Assembly (NCBI GenBank): GCA_015680685.1
Contig: MNCI01006558.1
Location: 5,975 to 69,974 of the forward strand
Length of the DNA: 64,000 nt
Direction of reading: 5' to 3'
DNA from: Gnetum montanum
Taxonomy: Eukaryota; Streptophyta; Gnetopsida; Gnetales; Gnetaceae
In this document: positions 1 to 12,439 of the stretch, piece after piece
Position numbering within the stretch: position 1 is the stretch's first letter
How the letters are laid out: each line of letters starts with the position of its first letter
Program-made: the position numbers and the translations under genes
Notes under the pieces: generated by a model
What the model was told of the DNA's origin: nothing
Database searches by the model: none
Seen by the model: the letters and a program-made list of their open reading frames with translations, nothing else

Positions 1-299
1 GTGTTAGGATTAGTTAGAACTTAGTTAATGAGTAGTTAAGTTAAATTAGTCACTTAATTACCTTTCTCCTTCCCTACTAGCACAGGACATAAAAACATAA
101 AAGCTATAAAAATCATATGCCTCAAGCTTACTTAACCATACAATCATGACATACAGGTAAGCTTGGGAAGACAATGATCAACCAACCCATCCTTGTTCCA
201 CAAGGGCACATAAGCACTTAGTCCTTGGAATTTGATCGGATTGTGCATAAAACCCTCGTATTCGTATGGTTGAGCGTAGGGGTACATTACCGCTCATCA
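1..299 (+). repeat. 3' part of an Athila-type LTR, cut by the window start
   Basis: The stretch resembles the terminal 300 bases of the other LTRs here. It begins like the middle of the B and E LTRs (GTGTTAGGATTAGTTAG), contains the conserved GGGAAGACAATGA block, and ends with the family signature GTATGGTTGAGCGTAGGGG and CGCTCATCA. No primer-binding site follows position 299, so it is a 3' LTR or a solo LTR rather than a 5' LTR. The left part lies outside the window. Confidence 0.75.
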
Positions 300-2867
300 A
301 ATATCAACTTTTGCAAGAGAGGAAGGCACAATAGTATATGTTGGCATAAATTATCCCTCATGATTAACTTTATGTTGAAATTTTTTGGCATTTGAAACAA
401 TTCTCTCATTAACAAAAGATTTAACCTTTAGGTAGATAATAATCCTTTTATATAAGGAAAAATTTTCCTTACATGCTATCTATTTAAATTGATTAATATT
501 TCTATAGTAAAAGCATTCATAGAAGCTTTTTTCATCTCTAGTTTCTTTCCTACCCTTTGACCATCATTCTTATCATTAACATTAACTTAATTTTTTTATG
601 TTTATATTGAAATTATTTTTTTTTCTTTCATCCTCAATTTAAACATATTTTTTTTCATTAGCATCTTTCCTCTTAAGTTGAAACAAACACAAACCTTAAA
701 AATATGTTCTTTATGATGACAAAATTTGCAACAATTACATAAATTATAATATGTGGTTGTTTGAATGCAAGTTTTTCCACTTGCTTTCAATACCAATTGC
801 TTTTTATGATTAAAAAATTGATTTCAACAAAAGAAAAAAAAACATGTCTATGACAACTGATAGTGTGAAAATAGATTTCATATACTTAATGAGATTTAGA
901 AGACCACCAATTTCTTATTCAACTTTCTAAAAAAGTAATGGAAGATTAAATAGTTCAACAAAACATGAAACTTTAGAATATTCTTCAAATTTGACATCAA
1001 TATCTACAGTCCGCTTATGAATGATCAACACTACATGCTTATCTATAAAAGGCCTTGTATCTATGATACATTGCACTATCGAAACATTGTATAGCTTGAA
1101 AAGTAGTAAAAAATTAAAGATAATGCATTAGTTGAAGAAATTAAAGATAATATAGAATCTCCATAGGGGAATTCTAGAGAGATAAAATCTATAGGAGACA
1201 AATCGAAGAGAGAAAAATCACATCTACTAAGGAAAAAATAAATCATGAAAATTTTTCATTTGATATTAGGATTACTAATTATATTTTTATATTTTATTAT
1301 TAAAACATAAAAATGCATTAGCAAAAAATAGATATAAAAAAAATAAGAAATTATCACATAGAATCATGTTTAACCAAATAATTCCCATGAAAATAGTAAA
1401 AATATTTAATGCCAAAAATTGATCTACAAGACATGGTGCAAAGGGATTTTTAGAGCATACATGTTATACCATCCCACTATAGATGTCATGTAAATATTTA
1501 ATCTTGTTTGCAAGAGAAACAATAAATACTTGCAAAAGAAAAATAAGAAATATTATTGATCATGAACTAGTAATCATAAATGTTAGTCAGCTTTCTTGGA
1601 CTATCTTCCTTTAACATTTAACCCTTAACCTTTAGAAGCAATATACTACTATCACCATGGTTAGGCCAATTATATTACTCAAAGCTGGAGGTGGATGGTG
1701 AATCATGAAGGTGATTGGATCTTTATGTTTTATTATTAGACTACATTAGTAAAATGTTGATCATGATGCCTTTGTATTGTTAATGATGTTGCTAACATTA
1801 TTATATGTCTTACCTACAAACAAATATTATCCTACATGTCAAAATCATCAATTTTTATCCACTCTCACTAAAACTTATGCATTTATACATCTTAATCTCT
1901 ATAATTAGTTAGTGAGTACTTATTGTATATGTACAAAGTAGTTTTATAATGTAACAACCCCTAAGCTAACCTAGGCTAGGAGGGTAGTACATGAAAGAAA
2001 ATGCATACTATAAAAAAACGTAATTGCTAGCTATTTATAAAAAGGCATTCAAAAATGGTACAAGGGATAGAATAGTGCTAATTATATAACATCAAAATTC
2101 CATGGCTTAAAACATTCTTGAAGGGCATAAGAAAATAAATTGCAAACGCTATAGAAATAATAGATGTCTAGTAGCCATTCGAGTCAAAATACTAGAAAAA
2201 GAAAAAAGATCATCATCTAGAGGCTCAATGCTAAGCTTGTAGGCATTGTTCTAAGCATATTCTTGAAATTAAAATTGAAGATTTATTAAGTCTAAAAATC
2301 CATAGGTTCTATTGGATAGGTTTTACATTTAAAAATAAAAATAAAAAAGAAAAACAAACTCTACAAACTAACCAAGCATTAATGGGGGTAACAAACATAA
2401 ATCATTTAATTTTTTTATCGCAACATTACAATGTTGTCTTAAATGGGTACTCTCAATATAGTAAAAAAACACATGCCACTCTTTCTTAAGGCCTTCTAAC
2501 CTACACAACCTACATCCCACCAACATAAACAAATTAATAATCAATATAATGTAAATGATAAGAATGATCAAATGGAAATAAAGAAGAGTAACACCCTACT
2601 TTTACATCAACCAATAATATGAATGTAATAGTATATATCTTAGCCAAGTAGTAATTTGAATATGTAATGTATCTTGGATGTACTTGAAATGCTTAATAAA
2701 TAAGTTATTTTGAATATTTTATAAAGTAAAAGAAGTTATTCCATTTTTATGATAGTACAAGGCTCTAAGAGCTAAGATAGTATGAACCTAAGAAGAAGTA
2801 CACATATCATTATAAAATATGGTAGATGAATAGTAATCTTGGTAAAATACAACAAATGAATAGTAAC
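300..2867. other. AT-rich intergenic DNA without a recognisable gene
   Basis: About 2.6 kb of AT-rich sequence between an LTR remnant and element B. Open frames are short and look random, apart from a small zinc-knuckle-like fragment on the minus strand. A TGTAACAACCCC string near 1952 resembles the start of some plant LTRs, but I found no partner. The stretch probably consists of old decayed transposon sequence. Confidence 0.5.
602..796 (-). pseudogene. Possible CCHC zinc-knuckle fragment of a decayed retroelement gag
   Basis: The minus-strand translation contains CKFCHHKEHIFKVC, an exact CX2CX4HX4C spacing as in retroviral-type nucleocapsid knuckles, followed by a lysine-rich tail. Plant Copia gag proteins carry such a knuckle followed by basic residues. 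No protease, integrase or reverse transcriptase motif is visible next to it, so at best this is a small relic. A chance match cannot be excluded in such a short frame. Confidence 0.3.
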
Positions 2868-3725
2868 TGATTAGTCATCATTAATTGGCTCTGATATCGG
2901 AGCCTCGACATCGAATACCCAATGTCAAAACCCAAGATGCGATGTTGAATATCTAATATCATAGGGTATATGCCATCCTATAAATATAGTGCTCGGGCTC
3001 ACAATTTGGATATCAGTTTTTCTCATAGCATAGTGAAGCTCTTGTAGTTTGTTTTCTCCAGAGTTAGAATATTTTCTGAGTGCCCATAGCAAGCGTCTAA
3101 GTGTGTACAGATCTTTGTTCAAACATTGATGTACTTGAGCACAATAGTGTGACGAGAATAAAAATGAACCCTTTGATCATCCTTGTAGCATCGAGAATAG
3201 ATTAATGTTTCTTTAATGCATTTAATATTCATGCACTTTATTCTCATGCAATTCACTTTAATGCACTTTAAGTAAGCAATTAATTTCTAGTTATTAATGA
3301 ACAAGCATGACTACCTCGAGCATACATGTAGCACTTGGTAATCTAGAGACGCTTAATGTTTGGTAGTCCAATAGTGCTATATGTATTCAAGGTATGTCTA
3401 GAAAGTGGGAACAGGTATTTGTGTTAGGCTAGTTAGCTAGTAGATAAACTAGATCTTAAATTACTCTATCCTTCATTCTTGTTGTAGGTGATTAAATTTA
3501 TAAAACATAAAAAATGATAAAAATCATGTGCCTAAATTACACTTAAACCATATCCTTGAGCTTGAAAATTGTAGTTGGGAAGACAATGAACATTCTTAAT
3601 GCCCCTTTCACTTCCTAGAGAATTAGTGCATTAGAGAACTATAGGTTCATGGAATTCAACTGGATTGTGTGTGAACGCCTTAGTAATTTATATGGTTGGG
3701 TGTAGGGATACCTTGCCGCTCATCA
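2868..3725 (+). repeat. 5' LTR of element B
   Basis: It starts with TGATTAGTCATC and ends CGCTCATCA, close to the TGATGAGT...ACTCATCA termini of the other LTRs here. A TATA-like CCTATAAATATAG lies near 2977 behind GATATC-type motifs. The second half (GTGTTAGGCTAGTTAG onward, from 3421) is clearly repeated at 8819-9114. The left boundary rests on the terminal motif only. Confidence 0.75.
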
Positions 3726-3744
3726 TTGGCACCGTTGCTGGGGA
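3726..3744 (+). other. Primer-binding site of element B (tRNA-Asp type)
   Basis: TTGGCACCGTTGCTGGGGA directly follows the LTR end. It differs at two bases from the complement of the plant tRNA-Asp 3' end (TGGCGCCGTTGCCGGGGA), the usual primer of Athila-type elements. Confidence 0.8.
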
Positions 3745-3861
3745 CCTTTTGGTTATTTTGTGCACTATCTAGAGTTAGTGAAAATTATTCAAATTGTTGG
3801 AATGAACCTTAAAGTCATATCATATTTCAAAAATAACTACAACAATTTCTAAAATCAAACT

Positions 3862-6480
3862 ATGTTTTTATTCTCTAACATAAAATGTCTTCTTCTCATA
3901 GGAGCGATTCTCTGCCCAAGTCTAATGGAGTACATTCGCCAATGCCTCAACAATATCAAGTGGTATATGCCCATCTTGATGAGTATGTACCAAATTTCAT
4001 ATTCATCCTACATCAAGATGAATAGCTGCAGTGGTGTGACATGGAAGGCAACATTGTGTTGCCACCTGATCATTTTGTTCCTGCAATGCTCCAACAAATG
4101 CTTATACGATGGGATCTCCAACGACTTCATGCTAAGTGAATGGTGCAAGATAGTGACACCAAGGATTATCATCCTAGTGAGGCACAACATCTCAAGGATC
4201 ACCAGTTAGAACAACATTATGAATATATGAAGGAAAAAGGATTTAATGATTCCCCACTCCTATTGTACCAAAATGATGATGGAGAGCCCTTCTCTAGGGG
4301 TTTTCCATTCGGTAAAATTCCTTTCTTTGACTTTGATGAAGAAGGTCAAAACCAAAACTTGTAGTCCACAATTCACAATCCTGGTTCTAGTAAGAATGGA
4401 TCCAATGACAAAAAAGAATCCAAAGAGCCAAGTCAAGGTAGGGATGTGAACAAGAAACAAGGTCATGATTGTGCTCATGATCACCAAAGAGGTGGTAGTA
4501 GGCACCATGATGGTGCTAGTCCTCCTTCCTCTTCACCTTCATCATGATCCTCTTCTTCTTCTAACTCTGATGACAACTGTAGGGGGTGTGACTGTGATGG
4601 AGGTGATCAACAGGACTGAAATGATCGAAGGGACCATCAAGCAAGGCAAGACTAGGGGTGTGAGCATTCAAGAGAGATGTGACACCATGAACGAAGGGGT
4701 AGTAGAGGGCATCATAGGCACCAAAATCAAGGCCTCAATGAGCCTTTTCTTGCTACCCAAAGTATGATAAACATTACAAAGCAGTATGAATTCCAACAAG
4801 GCATGTGAAGGATAGTTGAATCAAAAGGCTAGACATGAACAATATCCCTCGATTTGAAGGGGAGTATAGCTCAGATCCGTAGAACCATCTCCAAGATTTT
4901 CAAGATGCATGTGCCTTGTAGAACATAGAGAATGAATGACAAAAGCTTAAGTTGTTCCCACAAACACTTATCAAAGAAGTAGAAAACTAGTACTGATTGT
5001 TAGAACTGAAATCTATCAGATGATGGAGTACAATGCTTGAATTGTTCAATGATAAATATCAAACATACTCCAGAGTGTTAAACTTAAGTAGAAAAATCCA
5101 TGGATGGAAACAAGGAACACATGAACCCTTGGATGCCACCATTGGCCGATACTATTCATTAATGCATAGATGTCCTGGCCATGGTTATTCTCAACTAGAT
5201 CAACTTTGCCACATTGTAGACAAGCTTTGATCTAAAATGAGGAGAACCCTTGGCATCTATGCCCAAAGGTGATTGTTAGAATTAAGTACCTATCAAATCC
5301 AAATATTGATTGAGAAGGTAGCTAAAGAGGAAGGTTAATTGAGAAAACAAGAAAGTACAGAAGAGCATAATCATGATCCTTCCATCCACAAGAGGGAGGT
5401 TCGATTTTGTGATAGTGAGGAAGAATCATCACTTAATGAGGTGATGAATAGGAAAGCCTTGTCGCTCCAAAAATTTTAATATGAAATTATAGCCAAACCA
5501 ATCAGTTATGGGATTCCATGAATAGCATATTTCAAGCTATTCTAAAAATTGCTAAAGAGTCCAAAGAATGAGGTAGTAATCATGAGCATAGGAGGCATAA
5601 GGAAGTTGAATGTGCCTATCAAAAAGGTACAGGCAAGATTGCTGCAATAGAAGAAGTCATAAAAAGCAAATCAAATGATGATGGTGGGTGTGATGTTTTC
5701 CAGTATAAACATCCGAAGGGATGTTGCCCCATAGTGTCATACTTACAAGAGTCTAGGGTGTATGCTTTGAATCCATGACTAACACAAAGGCAAACATCTA
5801 GAAGATTACCTTATCCTCAAGGTAATTCTAGGCAATTCCACTAGCAACAACAACATTATCCAAGTGGAAATCCACTGCAACCATATGAGTAATATCAACA
5901 GTGGTAGCAACCACAATCATGGGTGTTGGCACCACCACGACAACAATACCTTTACAGATAACCTGATCCATATGAGTACTATGTTCAGCATCTCTTGTCT
6001 CCACGTGACTCCTCTAGTCATATTTCTACTTTCCAATCTCACTACCACCCTTCTAATTATTATCAAACTCATTCTACACATGCAAGAAGGGTTACCACCT
6101 CTTACCCCCATCCTTCTCATGTACCTACACATCTTCCTCCTCTAGTTGCATAGCTACCACTTGCTCCACCTATGCAAGGTGAACTACTAGCTCAACTGCA
6201 ATAATGCAATGCTACTACAACCATTAATCTACAACCGATTCATCAATCGAGTGGTTTAGATACTCAATCAAAGAAAATACCTTTCTTCTAATCACATAGT
6301 CTACCTAAGCCTTCAATTACACCTACGGTTGACAATACTATTTTTTCATCTCTCTCTGTATCAAATTCCTTTGAGTCCCCTTCAAACCAAACATTGCCTA
6401 GGATCCACACTATGATGCTCACTCATGCTATATCTTATTAGATCTATACTGGAAACCTTCCCAAGAAATTAGTCAATCCT
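3862..6480 (+). pseudogene. gag pseudogene of element B
   Basis: Fragments in several frames recover an Athila-type Gag. The core is best seen at 5033-5230, with LFNDKYQTYSRVLNL, GWKQGTHEPLD and a CPGHG motif, parallel to the better-kept Gag of elements A and C. A degenerate C-terminal knuckle (CDVFQYKHPKGCCP, near 5690) matches the CNICLYDHP...CP motif of the others. The N-terminal part near 3862-4360 matches minus-strand sequence near 63726-63914 in element E, so both belong to one family. Stops and frameshifts are frequent. The 5' boundary is approximate because no intact start can be chosen. Confidence 0.75.
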
Positions 6481-6489
6481 AGAAGTCCT

Positions 6490-8805
6490 CTCATTTATTT
6501 GTAGATTACTAAGAATGAACCATGCAAAACTCTTCTTGATTCTAGTTTTGGTGTCAACCTAATCTCTCATGAGATGCATACTATATGAAACCTACCTCCT
6601 TTAAAGAAAAGAAATATTAGATTAGAATTAGTACACCAATCCATCACTATTCCAATGCAATTGGTAGAAGACATTGTGACCATTATCTATGGGTGGTCTT
6701 CTCCTGTTGATTTCTCAATGATCAAAGTGGAGAACTGCAAAGGGGACTTCCCAATCATCATGGGAAGGGCATGGCTAGGCACCATTGATGCAAGGATGGG
6801 CATCAAGGATCTTTCCCTAGAAATGTCTAAAGAAAATGCATTCGAAAAGATCAAGAAGAAGCAAGTCTCATGCATCGCGTAAAACATAGCAAGGTGCAAT
6901 TGTGTGTAAAAACTCTTGGCAGTGAAATGAGCATCTATCTCTACATGCAAGCAGTGTGCACTGAAAGTAGAAATTCAAAGGTGCTTGTACCCAGGTGCCA
7001 CAAAATAGGAGGGCACCTAGTGGATGACCGCTAATTTTGAGAGTAGCACACTTTGCATAGAACCAACTGAGAGCTTGACATGTGCATATGTCATAGGCAT
7101 GAATAAACTAGAGCAAGTTCATCACCAAATCTCTAATGATGCAAATGATGATACCTATTGGGGAGAGTTGAAAATTCCTAAAAATTTCAAGCAAGAGCCC
7201 CTTGAGCTAAAACCTCTACCGACTAACATGGAATATGTGTTCTTAAAAAATGGGAAGCCAATCATAATCAATGCAAATCTTACTCTAGAAAAAAAAACAA
7301 TGTTGTTGAATGTGATTGAAAAATGGTCAGCAGCTTTTGCCTAGTCATATCTTAAACACATAGGAATTTCTCCTAAGATATGCTGGCATCACATCTACAC
7401 TGATCCAACCATGAAGTAAAAGAAATAACCACAGAGGTAACTAAATCCCAAACTAAAGCAAACTGTCAAGGAGGAAATTGAACAACTCCTTAAGGTAGGG
7501 TTTATTTATCCCATTGTAGATAGTAAGTGGGTTAGTCCACTCGTGATTGTGCCAAAAAAGATGTCAAGTGGTGGGTTTGCATCAATTTTCAGCTGCTGAA
7601 TATAGTAACATTCAAGGATCATTTTCTGTTGTCATTTGTTGATTAAGTGTTAGCTACAATCTCTGGGCATTACTACTATAGTTTTTTGGATAGTTATAGT
7701 GGCTATAACCAAATCTAGATCACACCTGAAGACCAAGCCAAAATAACATTCACAAGTCCTTGGGGAACTTTTGCATATCACAAGATGCCTTTTGGTCTAG
7801 GCAATGCCCCTACTACCTTTCAATGTCGGGTTCTAAGCATTTTTCAATAGTAAATTAGTAGTGGTGTGGAAGTCTTCATGGATGACTTCTCCATTTATGG
7901 AGCTACATTTGAGCAAGCCTCAAACTGCCTTAGGCAAGTATTAAAATGATGTGTTGAGACAAACCTCAAGCTCAACTAGCAAAGAGTCATCTAATGGTTG
8001 AGGAAGGCATTATATTGGGGCATAGAAGATCACAAGTAGGAATTGAGGTTGACCCCAAAAAAATAAGGATCATCCAAGGAATAACCCATCAACCAAAAAC
8101 TATCAAAGATGTTTGGTCATTCCTTGGACATACTGGTTACTACTGACAATTTATAGAGAATTTCTCTAACATCGCAAAATCATTGGTGGAGTTGATAAAA
8201 AAAGATGCTCCATTTGTTTGAACCATGAAATATGAACAAGAATTTCAACAATTGAAAGAGAAACTTGTGAAAACTCCAATCCTATAAGTACCCAATTGGT
8301 CTAGACCATTTCATGTTATGATGGATGCATCAAATTATGCCTTTGGAGTTGTGCTTACATAGATAGATGATAAGAAATGTCCATATTACATCCATTGTGC
8401 TAGCTAAAGCATTATGGGTGCACAACTAAACTACACCACAATAGAAAAAGAATTAATAGTAGTGGTGTTTTCTTTAGAAAAGCTTAGGCACTATGTGCTT
8501 CTGCTTCCTAATGAACAAGCCAATGGTGAGCCCCTGTGTCATACAGTGGTTGGTGATCTTGCAGGAATTCAATCTTACAATGGTAGATTGAAAGGGCACT
8601 GAGAATGTGGCTGCTAATCACTTGTCTCAATTATGATGGGACAACAAAGAGGAAGAAAGCCCACATGTTTCTTGACAAACTCCTCTTTGTTGGGGCTATA
8701 ACTTAACAATTGTCCAATGAGCCTAAATGGTATGATGACATTCTCACCTATCTTCTTACCCAAGAGATGCCACAAGGGTTGGACCATTGGAAGAAAAAAT
8801 AGTGG
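6490..8805 (+). pseudogene. pol pseudogene of element B: protease, reverse transcriptase, RNase H
   Basis: The protease region (about 6500-6880) shows LLDSSFGVNLISHEM, a damaged DSG active site, and the downstream IIMGRAWLGT motif. Reverse transcriptase (about 7440-8280) shows WVSPLVIVPKK, SGYNQI, FGLGNAPTTFQ and the catalytic VFMDDFSIYG (MDD at 7878-7886). RNase H (about 8290-8640) shows MMDASNYAFGVVL and TTIEKELIVVVF, with an internal deletion relative to element E. Homology stops after PQGLDHWKKK near 8800, where integrase should begin, and continues as LTR sequence. The reading frame is broken by many stops. Confidence 0.85.
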
Positions 8806-9114
8806 GAACAAGTGCTTGTGTTAGGCTAGCTAGGCCATAGATTAATTAGATATTAAATTTCTCTAGCTTTCATTCTTATTCTAGGTGATTAAACTTATAA
8901 AATATAAAATGATAAAAATAATATACCTTAGTTGCACTTAACCATACACTTTGTACCTCACGAGTGGAACTAAAAAGACAATGATCATCCTAATTAGATT
9001 TCACTTCCTTGAACTAGTGTACTTAGGAACTTAAGGTCTACGAAGTTCAACCAAATGGCATGTGAACACTTGTGATTTGTATGGTTGGACATAGGGGTAC
9101 CTCGCCACTCATCA
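8806..9114 (+). repeat. Truncated 3' LTR of element B
   Basis: From AGTGGGAACA onward the sequence follows the last 320 or so bases of the 5' LTR (compare 3402-3725) and ends CCACTCATCA. The first half of the LTR, including the TATA region, is absent, so the junction with pol is a deletion. Confidence 0.8.
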
Positions 9115-9428
9115 ATGACTTAGCATAAAATAAAAAGAATAAATAAGGAGATTGATAATAGGGATATGGTTTTGGTATTTCCTTCCTAATAATTAATATA
9201 CTTTCTTGATGAAATATGAAGTTTGCCTCCTATGGAGAGCCAAAACTACAAGGAAATGAAGAAAAATGTATGAGAGACAAAACTGACAATACAATACAAG
9301 CTTAGTTTATGGACAAAGTATGGGTTTAGATGATGAAATTTGATCGCTAGTAGGTGGCGGTATGGATGGGAAAGCTATAGACATCATCTAGAATTGATTT
9401 AGGATTAAAACAAGGTTGTTTTGATAAA
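9115..9428. other. Short spacer between elements B and A
   Basis: About 310 bases of AT-rich sequence with no recognised feature except its last five bases (ATAAA, 9424-9428), which are the target-site copy left of element A. Confidence 0.6.
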
Positions 9429-10317
9429 TGAAGATTCATGGTCTATCAGGCCTAGTTATCAAAGACTTGTTATCAAAGCCCTGTTATCGGAGCCTTAATA
9501 CAAGCTACATGGTCTGTCTGGCCCAGTTATTGGAGCCCAGTTATCGAGGCCATGATATCGCGGTTCCGGTGTGAGCCTATAAATAAAATGCAACACACTT
9601 GGTTTTGGGCATTAGTTAATCATTATTTTTTAGATTTAGTTTTGATTTTAGTTTTCATTTTCTTTCTCTCAATCCTTTTCCTCTCCATGTATGCCCGTAG
9701 TCTGGTGATTGTAATTGTATGGCATCCTTATTCGAGTGTGACGTACTTGGACATGCACATGATCAGAAATAAAGATTGAGATTACTTCATCATTGCAGCA
9801 TTCACTTAGCTTAATTAATTATTTAATTGTTATTTACTGCTTTCCTAGTTAATCTCTCTCACCCTTAACTCATGTTAAACATGAAATTAGTATGACTTGA
9901 TTACGAGCATTTAAGTATGACTACTTGGTAACCTAGTAGTGTACCTAGGATTTGCGCTTGGTAATCCCAGTAGTAGTCGTGCACGAAGTCCAAGAAGTGT
10001 ACGAATAATCAAGGAAAAGATTATCTTCGCACTTAGGCTAGTTAGATTCTCTCTCACCCTTCCTTTCTTAGCTTAGCAAATATTACTTTCCATTGCCTTT
10101 AGGAGTAGCATTAGATTAGAAACCACATCATACACCTCACTCTGGACTAAAACATATGTGACAAAGCTAATACTAGTCCAGGTGGGAAGACAGTGAACTG
10201 TGACCTAAGGCTAACTATCTAGATGCCATAACTAGTCCGTCTGCAGAGTTCAACTGGATTGCACATGTAACGCTCATATTCGTATGGTTGAGTGTAGGGG
10301 TACCTCGCCACTCATCA
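9429..10317 (+). repeat. 5' LTR of element A
   Basis: It begins TGAAGATTCATGG and ends CTCGCCACTCATCA. The U3 part has several degenerate copies of a 15-16-base motif around GTTATCGGAGCC, then GATATCGCGG and a TATA box (CCTATAAATAAA near 9578). It aligns over its whole length with the 3' copy, with scattered substitutions and a small indel near the GATATCGC block. Confidence 0.9.
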
Positions 10318-10336
10318 TTGGCGCTGTTATCGAGGA
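10318..10336 (+). other. Primer-binding site of element A (tRNA-Asp type)
   Basis: TTGGCGCTGTTATCGAGGA follows the LTR terminus. It is a decayed match to the complement of the tRNA-Asp 3' end (TGGCGCCGTTGCCGGGGA). Confidence 0.75.
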
Positions 10337-10458
10337 TGGTGCCAGTTATCTAGACTACTTATATCATATAAGGCTATTGTATAGGAATTAACAATATATC
10401 TTTAGAAAGAAATAATTATAAAAAAGTCACATATAAATTCACACACAACTTCACAACA

Positions 10459-12439
10459 ATGCCTCTCCTACAAGATCATGATAATGACACACTTAGTGAG
10501 GAAATTCATTGGACAACCAACGAATTATATGACAATGAAGATTGGAGTATGCAACCTGAGGTGGGGGTTTCTTATAAACATCAACAAAAGCAACATCATT
10601 CCAATGCACAAAAGCATAACTTACCTGATGACGATGAACCCCTACTGGCCACTACAAGCTTAATGTAAATACAGGAGGCTGTTCGAATCTCCCGTATGCA
10701 TCGTAAGGAGAGTCGTCTACCTAGGCTCAATTTAAACAACTTTTCCACTTTTTTAAGAGGCTATGACTTAGATCTACATCAACATTTACAATCCTTCTAC
10801 GATGCCTATACATGGAACAACATTGATAATGGTTGGCAAAAACTCAAGCTCTTTCCCATGACACTCATTGGCCAAGCGAAGGTATGGTATAGATCATTAA
10901 AACCAAATTTAATACGACGTTGGTCAACAATGGTAGAGTTATTTAACGAAAGATATCAAACCTACACAAGAGTGTTAACCTTGAGGAAACAAATCCAAGA
11001 GTGGAAACAAGCACAACATGAACCCTTAGACATGGTCTTAGAGAGATATTATGCACTATTAAACAACTGTCCAGGCCATGGGTTTTCCGAGGAAAGGCTA
11101 ATGTATCATGTCATTGATGGGCTACATAATGAAACAAGAGAGACCCTAGGGATGTATGCCCAAGGTCAACTATACAAACTACGAACTCATCAAGTCCAAG
11201 AGCTTATTAAGTAGGTAGAAAAAGAAGAAGGAGAAATAGCTAGATGGGAGAATGTTGAAAAACATCAATGGGACCAAAATCTCAACTTAACAAAGGTCCA
11301 TGATCATAAAAAGGATAAATTAACCTATCACAAGGAGAAAGAACCATCTTTGCTGGTACAACAATCATTAGAGGAAGTCGAGGCAAAGATCAATAAGATG
11401 TTGGAATGGACGTATAAAAAGTGTGGAGAATGTATTGAGAGTATTGGAGATAGAATTTTGACAACCCAAGAAGTAAGACAAAATATCATTAGACATTCAG
11501 AAAGAAGGAATGAAGGAAATAAGAGCTCAATTGCTAATCATACATATGAATGCAACATATGCCTGTATGATCACCCCAATGGCTAATGCCCAATCTTGTT
11601 ACATTTATATGAGCATTGGGGAAGCATGTCACATCCAGAGTTCATACAGAGATACTATGTTTGATCACAGTGGCAACAATCCCAGTCGTGGGGGAAACCA
11701 CCCCTAAACTGGAAACACCCTTTGTATCATCCGAACCCAAATGCTTATCTCGTTCAACATCTTGTTTCTCCAACTGAATTACCATACTCTATCTCATCGA
11801 ATTACCATTCTCCTCAATACTATAAACCCATGTCCTCAACAAAACCACCACATTGTGTACCATACACTCCTCCTAATTTTCAACATTCTCATCCTTTCCC
11901 TCCTTCTACATTGCCACCAACTATTCCTAAGGTGTCTACACCACAACAACAACCCACGAATGCTACTTGTGCTACTGTTTCCAACAGCAGTGAGAAACCT
12001 CCTCAACATCCAAAGTGTGCCTTCTTTAGAAATGACCCTAAGAAGGGACAACACAATTCCAAGGCCACTACATCCTTCGACTCAGCACAAGTCTAACACT
12101 GTGGTGCACCCTTATCTTCAAATCCAACGCCTCATGTTACTTCATCAGGGCCACCAACTAACACTCCAACAACGGCCTAATGAACATAGTCATGGAAGGC
12201 AACATCCCAATCCTTGCATATCATCTAACAGTCCCAAATATTATAGTGGATCAACTCGTTATCCGGGGACTACATCGTATAAATTGCCTCAATATGCTTA
12301 CTCTAATCAGGTGTGTGAACCCCGATGGGGTAAGTATGGCCAAGTTTCAATATTTTCAACATGCAAGGATCCTCATCTTTCATTTATTAATCCTTGCCAT
12401 GCTCAACCGTTTAGTTATGGGGGATATCCTCCATTCTAA
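10459..12439 (+). pseudogene. gag of element A, one frameshift and a few stops
   Basis: It starts at MPLLQDHDNDTLSEE, the same start as in element C. The capsid-type core follows (about 10690-11210), with GYDLDLHQHLQ, LIGQAKVWYRSL, LFNERYQTY and NNCPGHGF, the pattern of Athila-lineage Retrotrans_gag domains. A lysine/glutamate-rich segment comes next, then a variant zinc knuckle (CNICLYDHPNG, stop, CP) near 11550-11590, then a Pro/His/Ser/Tyr-rich tail ending SYGGYPPF. In-frame stops lie at about 10666, 11212 and 11584. Near 12175 a small deletion relative to element C moves the rest into the next frame. Apart from these lesions it is well kept, so it is a fairly recent pseudogene. Confidence 0.85.

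Larger units (their letters stand above)
2868..9114 (+). mobile_element. Element B: degenerate Athila-like Ty3/gypsy retrotransposon (gag-pol, integrase lost)
   Basis: The order is 5' LTR (2868-3725), tRNA-Asp-type primer site, gag, aspartic protease, reverse transcriptase and RNase H, then an abrupt jump into the middle of the 3' LTR. Integrase and the first half of the 3' LTR are missing. Protease precedes reverse transcriptase, and the gag type and tRNA-Asp primer fit the Athila lineage. Flanking pentamers GTAAC (2863-2867) and ATGAC (9115-9119) match at three of five bases, so they may be a decayed target duplication. Many in-frame stops show it is dead. It is the same family as element E on the minus strand. 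Confidence 0.85.

Noticed and set aside
3862-4209. Hydrophobic 115-codon frame as a membrane protein
   Set aside because: It lies in the decayed gag leader of element B and matches the same place in element E. The hydrophobicity comes from a shifted frame in T-rich sequence.
11741-12439. A 232-codon plus-strand frame in element A as a separate gene
   Set aside because: Only its last 90 codons read as gag. The first part is the out-of-frame shadow of the gag tail, rich in Leu/Ile/His as expected for a shifted Pro/His/Ser region.
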